Shown here: piece after piece, positions 47,375-56,600 of the stretch
Layout of the letters: each line of letters begins with the position of its first letter
Numbering within the stretch: position 1 is the stretch's first letter
Notes under the pieces: model-generated
What the model was told of the DNA's origin: nothing
The model's input: only the letters and a program-made list of their open reading frames with translations
Databases searched by the model: none
Translations under genes and position numbers: made by a program
Assembly: GCF_009765985.1 (NCBI RefSeq)
Contig: NZ_LMUM01000034.1
Span: 1 to 64,000 of the forward strand
Source of the DNA: Acidobacterium sp. S8
GTDB lineage: Bacteria > Acidobacteriota > Terriglobia > Terriglobales > Acidobacteriaceae
Direction of reading: 5' to 3'
DNA: 64,000 nt

Positions 47375-48289
47375 ATGCTTCATCTGGATGAAGAGCAGGT
47401 TCGCAGCCTGCTGCATTATGAAGAACTGATTCCCGCAATGGAGCAGGCGCTGATTCGCTTCTCCGCGGGAGAGATTCGCCAGCCGGTGCGGTCGATTATG
47501 CGAGTGCCCGAGCATAACGGCATCTTTGGCATGATGCCTGCGGTCAATAGCGAGGTGATGGGCATCAAGCTGGTGTGCGTGTATGAGAAAAACGGCGCGC
47601 TGGGATTGCCAACGCATCAGGCGATCATTCAGCTTTTCTCTGCGAAGACGGGAGAGCCGCTTGCTTCGATGGATGGACGGCTGATTACCGAGATGCGCAC
47701 GGCTGCGGTTTCTGCGGTGGCGACGCGTTTATTGTCAAAGCCGGATGCGCGCGTGCTCGCTGTTCTTGGGACGGGAGTGCAGGCTCGGGCGCATCTTCGT
47801 GCGCTGCGCGTGGTGCGCGAATTTGAAGAGGTTCGCGTGTGGGGGCGGACGGCGGAACATGTCCATGAGATCGCCGAAGAGTTTTGCGTTCGCGGTGTGC
47901 TTGACCTGGAGCAGGCCGTTCGCGGCGCTGATGTGGTGGTGAGTGTCGCGCATGTACATGAGCCGTTGTTGCGCGGAGAGTGGCTGGAGGCGGATACCTA
48001 CGTCAACGCTGTAGCTGCTGTGGGTCCGGAGCGGCGCGAGCTGGATGATGCGGTGATGGATGCGGCGATTGTGGTCGAGTCGCGCGAATCGGCGCTGCGG
48101 GAGTCGGGAGATATTCGCGATTCCGGCGCTGAGGTTTATGCGGAATTGGGGGAGCTGCTGGCCGGCTCGATTCCTGTGCCATCGGGACGGCGTGTTTATA
48201 AGGCGCTTGGGATTGGCGCTGAGGATGTGGCTGCGGCGACATTGGTGTGGGAGAAAATAAAGCCCAAACAAAACAACTCGTCATTCTGA
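47375..48289 (+). CDS. ornithine cyclodeaminase / mu-crystallin family protein
   Basis: A 304-aa NAD(P)-binding protein: N-terminal MLHLDEEQVRSLLHYEELIP, catalytic region RQPVRSIMRVPEHNGIFGMM, Rossmann loop VLAVLGTGVQARAHLRALRV. The family includes ornithine cyclodeaminase, alanine dehydrogenase and ketimine reductases; the substrate cannot be fixed. The last codons and stop (S-S-F-TGA) are supplied by a REP-like unit starting at 48280. Confidence 0.85.
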   Translation: MLHLDEEQVRSLLHYEELIPAMEQALIRFSAGEIRQPVRSIMRVPEHNGIFGMMPAVNSEVMGIKLVCVYEKNGALGLPTHQAIIQLFSAKTGEPLASMDGRLITEMRTAAVSAVATRLLSKPDARVLAVLGTGVQARAHLRALRVVREFEEVRVWGRTAEHVHEIAEEFCVRGVLDLEQAVRGADVVVSVAHVHEPLLRGEWLEADTYVNAVAAVGPERRELDDAVMDAAIVVESRESALRESGDIRDSGAEVYAELGELLAGSIPVPSGRRVYKALGIGAEDVAAATLVWEKIKPKQNNSSF

Positions 48290-48469
48290 GCGCAGCGAAG
48301 AATCCATATGATTCTTCATCGTCGCAATATCGAGCACGTTCTGATTAGGATTTTTCTTATCTATATAGGGGAGAACCATAGGCGGGAACCGTGCGGTTTG
48401 TGCGAGAAATGAATCAGTGTTTCACCCGCGTGTGCATCTGATGGATTCTTCGCTGCGCTCAGAATGACG
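48280..48469. repeat. inverted pair of REP-like units
   Basis: GTCATTCTGAGCGCAGCGAA then GAATCC at 48280-48306 and the reverse orientation at 48443-48469 face each other across about 135 bp, like a BIME pair. The first overlaps the stop codon of the preceding gene. Confidence 0.6.
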
Positions 48470-48495
48470 GCGATTTTGTGGGCGTTGGAAATAAG

Positions 48496-48521
48496 AAAGG
48501 CCGCTCCGGAGAGCGGCCTTT
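48496..48521 (-). terminator. rpoD terminator
   Basis: AAAGGCCGCTC pairs with GAGCGGCCTTT around a CGGA loop, followed on the minus strand by TTTCTTATTT-like sequence. It lies 24 bp past the rpoD stop. Confidence 0.85.
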
Positions 48522-48544
48522 GAATTTGTAACTGTGCTTATTTC

Positions 48545-50227
48545 TTATTCGGTGACGGCGTCGACGAAAGCCTTCAGCTTGCGTGAGCGCGAAGGATGCC
48601 GCAGCTTGCGCAGTGCCTTGGCTTCGATCTGGCGGATACGTTCGCGGGTGACCTGGAAGCTCTGGCCCACTTCTTCGAGCGTGTGCTCGGAGCCGTCTTC
48701 GAGGCCGAAGCGCATCTTGATGACGCGCTCTTCGCGCGGCGTCAGGGTGCGCAGAACCTGCGAGGTGTACTCCTTCAGATTGACGCTGATGACGGCGTCA
48801 GAAGGCGATACGGCCATGCGGTCTTCGATAAAGTCGCCAAGGTGCGAATCTTCTTCTTCGCCGATCGGCGTTTCGAGGGAGATGGGCTCCTGCGCGATTT
48901 TGAGGACCTTGCGGACCTTCGCGACCGGGATATCCATGCGCTTGGCAATCTCTTCCGAGGTTGGCTCGCGGCCAAGCTCCTGCACCAGCTGACGCGAGGT
49001 GCGGATGAGCTTGTTGATTGTCTCGATCATGTGCACCGGGATACGGATGGTGCGGGCCTGATCCGCGATAGCGCGGGTGATGGCCTGACGAATCCACCAG
49101 GTGGCGTAGGTCGAGAATTTGTAACCGCGACGGTACTCGAATTTATCGACCGCCTTCATCAGGCCGATGTTGCCTTCCTGAATCAGGTCGAGGAACTGGA
49201 GACCGCGATTGGTGTACTTCTTCGCAATCGAAACGACAAGTCGCAGGTTGGCTTCGATCAGCTCGCGCTTGGCCTGCTCGGCATCCATGTCGCCCTGAAT
49301 CATCTCGCGCTGTGTGCGCTTGAGTTCAGCGATCGAGACACCGGCTTCCTGCTCCAGCTTTTCGAGGTCGATCTTGCAGTTCTTCTGCTGACGACGATAT
49401 TCCTTCTTCAGCTCTTCGCTCTTCGATTGATCGAACTTCTGGTCGAGCGACTTGACCTGCCGTTCGAGCATGCGCATCGAATCGACGGTCTTGTTGAGCT
49501 TGTCGAGAAGGCGCTTGCGCTCCTGGTTGGTGTACTTCAGCTCGCGGACGATGCGCGAAACGTAGACCTTTTCGCGCGCAATGGCCCAGCGCGTCTTGCG
49601 ATGCTCTTTGGCTTTTGCCTTCGGATTGATGGTCGCGAGCTTCTCTTCAAAAGCAGCAGCTTTTTTCTGATGCTTTACCAGGGCGTCGATGCGGCTGACG
49701 GTCTGGCGAACGCGCGCCTGAAGAATCTCTTCCGTGATCTCTTCTTCGTCGAAGATCACCACTTCCTTGATGTTGCGAACGCCGCGCTTGAGGTCTTCGC
49801 CGAGGCCGACGATTTCGCGAATAACAATCGACGAGCGCGAAATGGCTTTCATGACGCGGAGCTGGCCGCGCTCAATGCGTTTCGCGATTTCGACTTCGCC
49901 TTCGCGCGTCAGCAGTGGTACGGTGCCCATCTCGCGCAGATACATGCGGACGGGGTCATTGGTTTTTTCAAGGGTGCCCGGCGTCAGGTCGAGTTCTACG
50001 TCTTCGCCTTCCTCGCCTTCTTCGTACTTGTCGCCGCCGAATTTAGGGCTGCCCTCATCGAGCAGATCAATCCCCTGCGTTCCGATCGTTGTGATCAGAT
50101 CGTCGAGGTCATCTGGTGAATTCAGGTCATTGGGAATCAGGTCGTTGACTTCACCATAGGTGAGGTAACCCTTTTCCTTGCCTGTATCAATCAGATTCTG
50201 GATGTCGTCCTCGTACTTGTCTTCCAT
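48545..50227 (-). CDS. rpoD: primary sigma factor RpoD (sigma-70)
   Basis: About 560 aa from ATG 50227 ([13 protein letters not shown]); the frame is open to a TTG at 50311. Region 1.1 (about 1-60), region 1.2 ([20 protein letters not shown]), a non-conserved region rich in Lys/Glu, region 2 ([20 protein letters not shown], with [20 protein letters not shown] for -10 recognition), region 3 and region 4 helix-turn-helix ([20 protein letters not shown]). It directs RNA polymerase to housekeeping promoters. No dnaG or rpsU seen beside it. Confidence 0.97.
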   Translation of the reverse strand: MEDKYEDDIQNLIDTGKEKGYLTYGEVNDLIPNDLNSPDDLDDLITTIGTQGIDLLDEGSPKFGGDKYEEGEEGEDVELDLTPGTLEKTNDPVRMYLREMGTVPLLTREGEVEIAKRIERGQLRVMKAISRSSIVIREIVGLGEDLKRGVRNIKEVVIFDEEEITEEILQARVRQTVSRIDALVKHQKKAAAFEEKLATINPKAKAKEHRKTRWAIAREKVYVSRIVRELKYTNQERKRLLDKLNKTVDSMRMLERQVKSLDQKFDQSKSEELKKEYRRQQKNCKIDLEKLEQEAGVSIAELKRTQREMIQGDMDAEQAKRELIEANLRLVVSIAKKYTNRGLQFLDLIQEGNIGLMKAVDKFEYRRGYKFSTYATWWIRQAITRAIADQARTIRIPVHMIETINKLIRTSRQLVQELGREPTSEEIAKRMDIPVAKVRKVLKIAQEPISLETPIGEEEDSHLGDFIEDRMAVSPSDAVISVNLKEYTSQVLRTLTPREERVIKMRFGLEDGSEHTLEEVGQSFQVTRERIRQIEAKALRKLRHPSRSRKLKAFVDAVTE

Positions 50228-50705
50228 GGCCAAGCGAGTTTTCTCCCGGGAAAAATTAGGGTCTGTATATGCTTGGATAGGACGAGGTGCGATTGAGGCC
50301 GTATTCGGCAATTCCCGGAGCTATGTCGCAGGGTGCAAGGCGCACGTCCACCAAAGACTTATAGAATATCACGGACTACCTGCCTTTCCGGCCAACATAA
50401 CACAATTCGCCGTCCGCGATTTTTCGATCCCAATAGCTTAGATGTGGAAATCCCAGAATCGTTTCATCACTTTGTTTTTCCTTGAGTTACGACGCTGGGA
50501 GCGCCACTGCTTCCCTCTGGTGAATGGAGGCCCTGTCTCGTCAAGTAAATGACAAAAAGCGACTTACGCGATATAAAGAATGGCTGCTTCCGGTTCCGGG
50601 GTTGCGAAGCCTTCGCCAGATGCGCTGTAACGGTCGAGCGGAACGCGGCACTAAGGTTTGGGCCACGGGTTTTGGGCCATGCACGCCTGCATTGATGGAG
50701 AGGTC
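50228..50705. other. gene-free stretch
   Basis: About 480 bp between divergent rpoD and the DUF6402-like gene. It must hold the rpoD promoter; the AT-rich part near 50390-50490 is the likeliest site, but I cannot assign boxes. A frame upstream of 50706 is open but without a start signal. Confidence 0.4.
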
Positions 50706-51632
50706 ATGAGTAAGCCTTACATCCCTGGTGAAGAAAGCAAGGAATACGAACAGCTCACAAGCGCCCAGAAGGCAGAGGTTCAAAAGGAAACAGACCGCCG
50801 TTTCCGCGAACAGACAGGGGTTACCCGCAGCCTGGATTCCGCAAACGCTTCGGATCTCGAATTGCGCCGGACATGGCTGCGTATCCGCGACGAAGTCATC
50901 GCCGATCGCGACGGGCAGGCACTGCGCCACGACCTCGATCTGGATGGTCTGACGGCAATTCCGGAGGAGATGCGATTCGACGGATGGAACGAAGGGGCCC
51001 AACTGCTTGACACCTGGTTTTCAAGGCCTCCGGTCGCGAGTCCGAATTACACGGCTCCCGTCACAGATCTCATCAAGATAAGCTGGGTCCTTCAATTTCC
51101 AAGAGCTAAATCTGTGTATGACGAGATTTTGAGGGATCGAATCTGGACAAATGATGCAAGTAAGCGCCGTTTTATGGATATTTTGAAGGGAAAAGTCATG
51201 CCCGGCGAAGGTTTGTCCTCACCCTTTTGGGACCTGTCAGCAGCAGTCACGGTCGTGGATCAGGAATGGCTCAATGCGCGTCCTGTCGAAAATGGCCTCT
51301 CTGTCGATGGGCTGGCTGTGGCGCTGGGTGCATTTGTTTTCAATATCGCGGTCGCCGGCAAAATCTCCAGCCAGCCACTCTTGCCGGGTATGCTAAGCAT
51401 GCGGATGGTGACGGTTTCGATCGAAGAAGTGGGGATTTATGCCAAGGATTCCTTCGATTTCGAAGGAGATCAATTCCTTGGATGGTGGGGCTACAGGGAC
51501 ACGGAATATCACAACAGCGACTTTCGGGAATGGCGTGCGATCAACAATGCCGGGGGCGACTTCCGGGTTTATTCCGATATCGCGCGGATCAAACTGGCTG
51601 TGCCCGATACGGTCACTGTCACCATTCCCTGA
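50706..51632 (+). CDS. DUF6402-like protein of unknown function
   Basis: A 308-aa protein from ATG 50706, with GGAGAGG just upstream. N-terminal helical region (SKEYEQLTSAQKAEVQKETD), then an alpha/beta body. The C-terminal part (VDGLAVALGAFVFNIAVAGK, then VGIYAKDSFDFEGDQFLGWW and GDFRVYSDIARIKLAVPDT) looks like the DUF6402 family, often found near secretion-effector loci. No such locus is present here. No signal peptide or membrane segment. Convergent with the four-permease array (23 bp apart). Confidence 0.6.
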   Translation: MSKPYIPGEESKEYEQLTSAQKAEVQKETDRRFREQTGVTRSLDSANASDLELRRTWLRIRDEVIADRDGQALRHDLDLDGLTAIPEEMRFDGWNEGAQLLDTWFSRPPVASPNYTAPVTDLIKISWVLQFPRAKSVYDEILRDRIWTNDASKRRFMDILKGKVMPGEGLSSPFWDLSAAVTVVDQEWLNARPVENGLSVDGLAVALGAFVFNIAVAGKISSQPLLPGMLSMRMVTVSIEEVGIYAKDSFDFEGDQFLGWWGYRDTEYHNSDFREWRAINNAGGDFRVYSDIARIKLAVPDTVTVTIP

Positions 51633-51654
51633 TCAGAATTTTCAACTCATTTCG

Positions 51655-54099
51655 TCACTCACATCGCAAAGCCGTCATGGGATCGACTGCCGAGGCTCTT
51701 CTTGCGGGAAGCAGGCAGGCCAGCGCAGCGACTACAAGTAACAGAAAAGAAACGGCTAAGAGGATTAACGGATTGGTAGAGGCGTTCTCGATCCAGCGCG
51801 TCATGACGCGGGTGAGGCCGAAGCTCAGGGCCAGACCCACCGCGATGCCCAAGCCGACGCTGACTCCGGCAGAGGCGAAGACGATTTTGAGGACGTGCCA
51901 GCGCTGCGCGCCCAGGGCCATGCGGATGCCGAATTCATTCGTCCGCTGAAGAACGGAGTAGGAGACGACGCTGTAGAGGCCAACGGCCGCCAGCAGCAGG
52001 GCAAGGACCGAGAAGCCGCCGAAGAGCATGGAGACCAGACGTCCTCTGCCATATACCGGCATGCTTTTGATCCAGGTTTCGAGCACGCCGTCGTTCCACT
52101 GGACGGCTTGCTGATCAGGATTGACGGAGACAATCTGTTGCTTGACGCTGTGTGTTACCGCGGTCGGATTGACGCGGGTGCGCACCAGAATCTGTGTAAA
52201 CATCCACATGTTGACGGTATATGGCAGGTAAATCGCGGGCTTGACGGGCTTGTCGATGCCATCATCGAGGGCGTCTCCCGTGACGCCGATGATCTGCAGC
52301 CAGCCGTCAGCGCCGGGCGCGGTCAGACGATTTGGCGGTTCATTTTTTAACGACGGGATTTTTACGGAGCGGCCGACAATATCGCCCGTCGAATAGTAGT
52401 GTTTGGCAAACGCCTCATTGACCACGGCCATGAGAGCGCCATGCTGCAATTCCGTCTCATCCCACAGGCGCCCTCGTTTGACGGGGATCTCCAAGGCGCT
52501 GAAATAATGCGAATCGACGAAGTTGACGCTGGCTTTCTGGTCCTCTGATGCTGTTTTTCCTTGCAGGTCAAAGGGCTGGCCCCAGCCGCTGTCGGGAGGC
52601 GTGGCGTTCGTCGAGATTGCGGTTGTGGTGACGTCGGGCAGTCCTGCGATCTTGTCACGAAGCTGAGTGAAGTAACTTGACCGCTCCGCCCATGTCGGGA
52701 AGGTGTTCTCGTGGATCGGAATGCCGACCGACATGATGTTGTGCGGGTTGTAGCCAAGATTGACGTGCATCAAGCGCACGAAGCCTTCGATGGCGGCGCC
52801 AGCTGCCGTCAGCAGGAGCAGCGTGAGAGCAATCTGACCGGCGATGAGGGTGGAGTGGAGATTCTTTCCACGGACGCTGCCGGCAACCTTGCGTGTGCTC
52901 GATTGCATGACCTGGCTGATTTCAGGGCGCGAAAATTGGAGCGCCGGAAAGAGCCCGAAGAGAATTCCAGTGACAAGAGCAATGCCGATGCTGAACAACA
53001 GCACGGGCAGATTCACGTGGAAGCTCGCTTCATTGGGGAAGGATCCCTCGGGCAAATGAGCGACGATGAATCCGATGCTTCCATAGGCCAGAAGCACGCC
53101 GAGCCCGGCTCCGGTGACCGACAGGATGAGGGATTCAGTGAGCAACTGGCGAACGATACGGACGCCACTGGCTCCGACTGCCGAGCGGACGGCAAATTCA
53201 TGCTGGCGGGCGGTGCCACGCGCCAGTAGCAGGATCGAGACATTGCCGCAGCCTATGGCTAGCAGCAATGCGACAGCGCCAAAAAGCAGATAGAGGGTCT
53301 TGCTGATGGTGGTCGTTACCCAGTGGCTCAGGTTTTGGAACTCAATTTTCTTGAAGCCATTCTTCGGATAATGGTCGGGCGTTTGTTTCGCGAATTCCTG
53401 GAAATATGGCTGCAGTTCGGCTGTGACCGCTTCTGGCTTGAGGCCGGCTCTGACTTTGACAATGGTGCCGTACTGTTCCGTCACGGAAGAGGTGAGTTTG
53501 AGAGGAAGATAGACGTCCGGGCCCATGAACCCGAAATGAGGTGGCATGACGCCGATGATGGTGTAGGTCTTGTGTACGAGCTGGATCGTTCTGCCCACTA
53601 CGGTTGGGTCGCCGTTGTAATGGTGCATCCAGAATTTGTTGCTCAAGACGATGACCGGCTGAGGGTCCTTGCCATCCGGTGCGTCCGAAGGGAGATAATA
53701 TCGGCCGAGCATGGCGGGCACGCCGAGCATCTGAAAGAGATTACCGGTGAAATAGAAGGCCTGGACGTCTTCAGGGACATCGCTTCCAGTGACGGTGAGG
53801 TTCCAGCCATTCATTGCTACGACATATTCGAGAGACTTCGCCTTGGCGAGTTCACGTGTCTGCGGGCCGTTCAGGCCGTAGCCTTGTCCCTCCCCTGACT
53901 TGTCGAGCAACGCAAGGCTGCCGATGCGGTCCGCACCCTGGTAAGGCCACGGGTTCATAAGCACGGCATAGATGATGCTGAAGACGGAGACGGTGGCGCC
54001 GATGCCGAGGGCGAGCGAGAGAATGGCGGTAAGAGCGAAGCCGGGGTTTTTCCAGAGCTGACGAGCTGCGTAGCGAATATCCTGCAAAACGGTGGCCAT
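51655..54099 (-). CDS. ADOP-family permease, array member 1
   Basis: An 814-aa permease: MATVLQDIRYAARQLWKNPG, first helix (FALTAILSLALGIGATVSVF), MacB-type core, central three helices, second core and final three helices, ending VDPMTALRCE. GGAGG precedes the ATG. Last gene of the minus-strand array. Nearest relative in the window is the gene at 54135 (same LTVTGSDVPEDVQA and ATVSVF motifs), so these two are recent duplicates. Confidence 0.88.
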   Translation of the reverse strand: MATVLQDIRYAARQLWKNPGFALTAILSLALGIGATVSVFSIIYAVLMNPWPYQGADRIGSLALLDKSGEGQGYGLNGPQTRELAKAKSLEYVVAMNGWNLTVTGSDVPEDVQAFYFTGNLFQMLGVPAMLGRYYLPSDAPDGKDPQPVIVLSNKFWMHHYNGDPTVVGRTIQLVHKTYTIIGVMPPHFGFMGPDVYLPLKLTSSVTEQYGTIVKVRAGLKPEAVTAELQPYFQEFAKQTPDHYPKNGFKKIEFQNLSHWVTTTISKTLYLLFGAVALLLAIGCGNVSILLLARGTARQHEFAVRSAVGASGVRIVRQLLTESLILSVTGAGLGVLLAYGSIGFIVAHLPEGSFPNEASFHVNLPVLLFSIGIALVTGILFGLFPALQFSRPEISQVMQSSTRKVAGSVRGKNLHSTLIAGQIALTLLLLTAAGAAIEGFVRLMHVNLGYNPHNIMSVGIPIHENTFPTWAERSSYFTQLRDKIAGLPDVTTTAISTNATPPDSGWGQPFDLQGKTASEDQKASVNFVDSHYFSALEIPVKRGRLWDETELQHGALMAVVNEAFAKHYYSTGDIVGRSVKIPSLKNEPPNRLTAPGADGWLQIIGVTGDALDDGIDKPVKPAIYLPYTVNMWMFTQILVRTRVNPTAVTHSVKQQIVSVNPDQQAVQWNDGVLETWIKSMPVYGRGRLVSMLFGGFSVLALLLAAVGLYSVVSYSVLQRTNEFGIRMALGAQRWHVLKIVFASAGVSVGLGIAVGLALSFGLTRVMTRWIENASTNPLILLAVSFLLLVVAALACLLPARRASAVDPMTALRCE

Positions 54100-54134
54100 T
54101 GTGGCCTCCTGACTGAGAAGTTACCCGGAACTTT

Positions 54135-56582
54135 TTATTCACACCTGAGTGCCGTTATCGGATCGACGGAAGAAGCACGGCGCGCAGGCGCAAGGCAGGC
54201 TACGACTGCAACGACGAGCAGCAGAAGTGAAACACTCAAAACTAACAACGGATTACCGGAGCCGTTTTCTACCCAGCGCGCGATAAAGCGGCTGAGGCCG
54301 AAGCTCAATCCCAGTCCGGCCGCCACACCCACACCGACGCTTACCGCAGCCGAGGCGAGAACGATTTTCAGCACGTCGGATTTCTGCGCGCCCAGCGCCA
54401 TGCGAATGCCAAACTCATTCGTGCGCTGCGCCACCGAGTAGGAGACGACGCTGTAGAGGCCGACGGCGGAAAGGACGAGTGCAAGAATGGAAAATGCGCC
54501 AAAAAGTGCGGAAATCAATCGTCCACGTGCATATTCCGGCTCATTTTTGATCCATGTTTCGAGGTTGTCGATCTGCCCAAAAGCCTGCTGGTCCGGGTCG
54601 ACGGCGGCCAACTGCTGGCGGATGCTATGCAACATCGTCTCAGGCGCGACGCGCGTGTGGACGAGAATCTGTGTGTGCATCCACATGAGTGTGCTGTAGG
54701 GCATAAAAACCGCCGGCTTCTCCGGCTTGTCAAGCCCGTTATCCAGCGAGTCGGCGACAACGCCGATGATCTGCAGCCAGCCATCGGCTCCCGGCGCGGT
54801 CAAGGTGTACGGCGGCTCGTTCTTTTGCGTCGGCACTTTCAGCGAATGCCCGAGAATATCCCCGTTCGGGTAAAACCGCTTTGCGAAGGTCTGGTTGACC
54901 AGCACGAGCGGCGCGCTGTGCGCCACTTCGGAGTGCTCCCAGGTGCGCCCGTTGAGCAGTGGTATGCGGAGCGTGCTGAAATAACCGGAATCGATATAAT
55001 TCATGCGCGCGGTTTGTCCTTCCAGCGAGGGATTGGGCGCTTTTCCCAGCAATTCGAATCTCTCTTCGTCCCCGCTGCTGGGAGGCGTGGCATTCGTCGA
55101 GATGCCGGTGGAGACGACATCGGGCAGCTCGGCGACCTTCGCGCGAAGCTGCTCGAAGTAGTTCACCCGCGATGCCCATGCCGTAAAACTGTTTTCGTGC
55201 ACCGGGATGCCGACCGAGATGACATGGTGCGGGTCGTAGCCGAGCGGGACGCGCATCATGTGCACAAAGCCTTCGATTGCGGCTCCGGCTGCCGTCATCA
55301 GCAGGAGAGTGAGTGCGATCTGCGAGCCGATCAGCAGGTTATGGGTGCGGCGGCCATGCGCGCTGCCCGCAACCTTCTTCGAGCTCGACTGCATCACCTG
55401 GCTGACTTCGGGTCTGGCCATCTGCAAGGCCGGGAACAATCCGAAAAGAACGCCGGTGAGCACTGCCAGCCCGGTGCTGAAGAGAAGCACCGGCAGGTTG
55501 ATGCTGATAGCTACGTCCGGCGGGTACAGGTTCTGCGGCATCCACGCCACGATGAGCCGCAGCAGCTGATAAGCGAGCAGGATGCCGAATCCGGTGCCGG
55601 TGAGCGCAAGCATCAGCGACTCGGTGAGCAGCTGGCGCACGAGGCGAAAACCGCTGGCTCCCACGGCGGAGCGCACGGCGAACTCATGCTGCCGCGCCGT
55701 TCCGCGCGCCAGTAACAGGATGGAGACATTGCCGCAGCCGATAAGGAGCAGCAGAGCTACGGCGGCGAAGAGCAAATAAAGCATGCCCCCGATGTTCTGC
55801 CGGGTTTCATCAGTCAGAGCGCGTGCATCTACCTGGAATTTTGGTGGGAAGTGGCTCGGTGTCTCTTTGGCAAAACGTTCGAATAGTGGCTGCATCTCGG
55901 CGTTTGCGCCAGCCCAGGAAACATCGGGGCGCAGCTTGATGACGACACCAAAGGTACGTCCCGGGTCGGTAGTGATAGCCCGCGGAAGATACACGTCCCC
56001 GCCCCATCCCCAGGTGAAGTTGGGCCGGGTGACGCCGATGATGGTGTACTTCTTGTGGACCAGCTCGAGTGTTTTACCAATAATGTTCGGATCACCGCTG
56101 AAATGCCGCTGCCAGAAGCGGTAGTGCAGCATGACGACCGGTTGTGGCTCCTGTCCGTCGGGCGTATCGGATGGCCCGATATTGCGGCCAAGAAGGGCGG
56201 GAACACCAAGCGTGGGGAATGTGTCACCTATCCCGTAATACGCTACGACGTCTTCCGGGACATCATGGCCGGTGACGGTCAGGTTCCACTCGTCCCAGGT
56301 GGCGACGCTTTCAACGGAGTGGGTCTTTTCCAACTCCCTGAGCTGCGGCCCGGTGATGGCAGCGTTGAAGATGTTTCCATAGGGATCGCTAATGCTCAGG
56401 TTGCCCAGACGATGGATGTTCGCGTAAGGGAATGGATGCAGCAGGACTCCATAGATCACGCTGAAGACGGAAACCGTTGCGCCGATGCCGAGGGCGAGCG
56501 AGAGAATTGCCGTGAGCGCGAAGCCGGGACGGGTTCGCAACTGACGGAAAGCGTATCGGAGATCCTGAAACAGCGTGGTCAT
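54135..56582 (-). CDS. ADOP-family permease, array member 2
   Basis: An 815-aa paralogue of the preceding array member, with NLTVTGHDVPEDVVAYYGIG in the first periplasmic core and ending VDPITALRCE. The 35-bp gap to the next gene implies co-transcription. RNLLIGSQIALTLLL-like text (THNLLIGSQIALTLLLMTAA) marks the helix leading into the second core. Confidence 0.88.
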   Translation of the reverse strand: MTTLFQDLRYAFRQLRTRPGFALTAILSLALGIGATVSVFSVIYGVLLHPFPYANIHRLGNLSISDPYGNIFNAAITGPQLRELEKTHSVESVATWDEWNLTVTGHDVPEDVVAYYGIGDTFPTLGVPALLGRNIGPSDTPDGQEPQPVVMLHYRFWQRHFSGDPNIIGKTLELVHKKYTIIGVTRPNFTWGWGGDVYLPRAITTDPGRTFGVVIKLRPDVSWAGANAEMQPLFERFAKETPSHFPPKFQVDARALTDETRQNIGGMLYLLFAAVALLLLIGCGNVSILLLARGTARQHEFAVRSAVGASGFRLVRQLLTESLMLALTGTGFGILLAYQLLRLIVAWMPQNLYPPDVAISINLPVLLFSTGLAVLTGVLFGLFPALQMARPEVSQVMQSSSKKVAGSAHGRRTHNLLIGSQIALTLLLMTAAGAAIEGFVHMMRVPLGYDPHHVISVGIPVHENSFTAWASRVNYFEQLRAKVAELPDVVSTGISTNATPPSSGDEERFELLGKAPNPSLEGQTARMNYIDSGYFSTLRIPLLNGRTWEHSEVAHSAPLVLVNQTFAKRFYPNGDILGHSLKVPTQKNEPPYTLTAPGADGWLQIIGVVADSLDNGLDKPEKPAVFMPYSTLMWMHTQILVHTRVAPETMLHSIRQQLAAVDPDQQAFGQIDNLETWIKNEPEYARGRLISALFGAFSILALVLSAVGLYSVVSYSVAQRTNEFGIRMALGAQKSDVLKIVLASAAVSVGVGVAAGLGLSFGLSRFIARWVENGSGNPLLVLSVSLLLLVVAVVACLAPARRASSVDPITALRCE

Positions 56583-56600
56583 AAGATTTCTTCTACGTCG

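Noticed and set aside
48596-50119. 507-codon plus-strand frame opposite rpoD
   Set aside because: Pure shadow of the rpoD reading frame; no start signal or domain.
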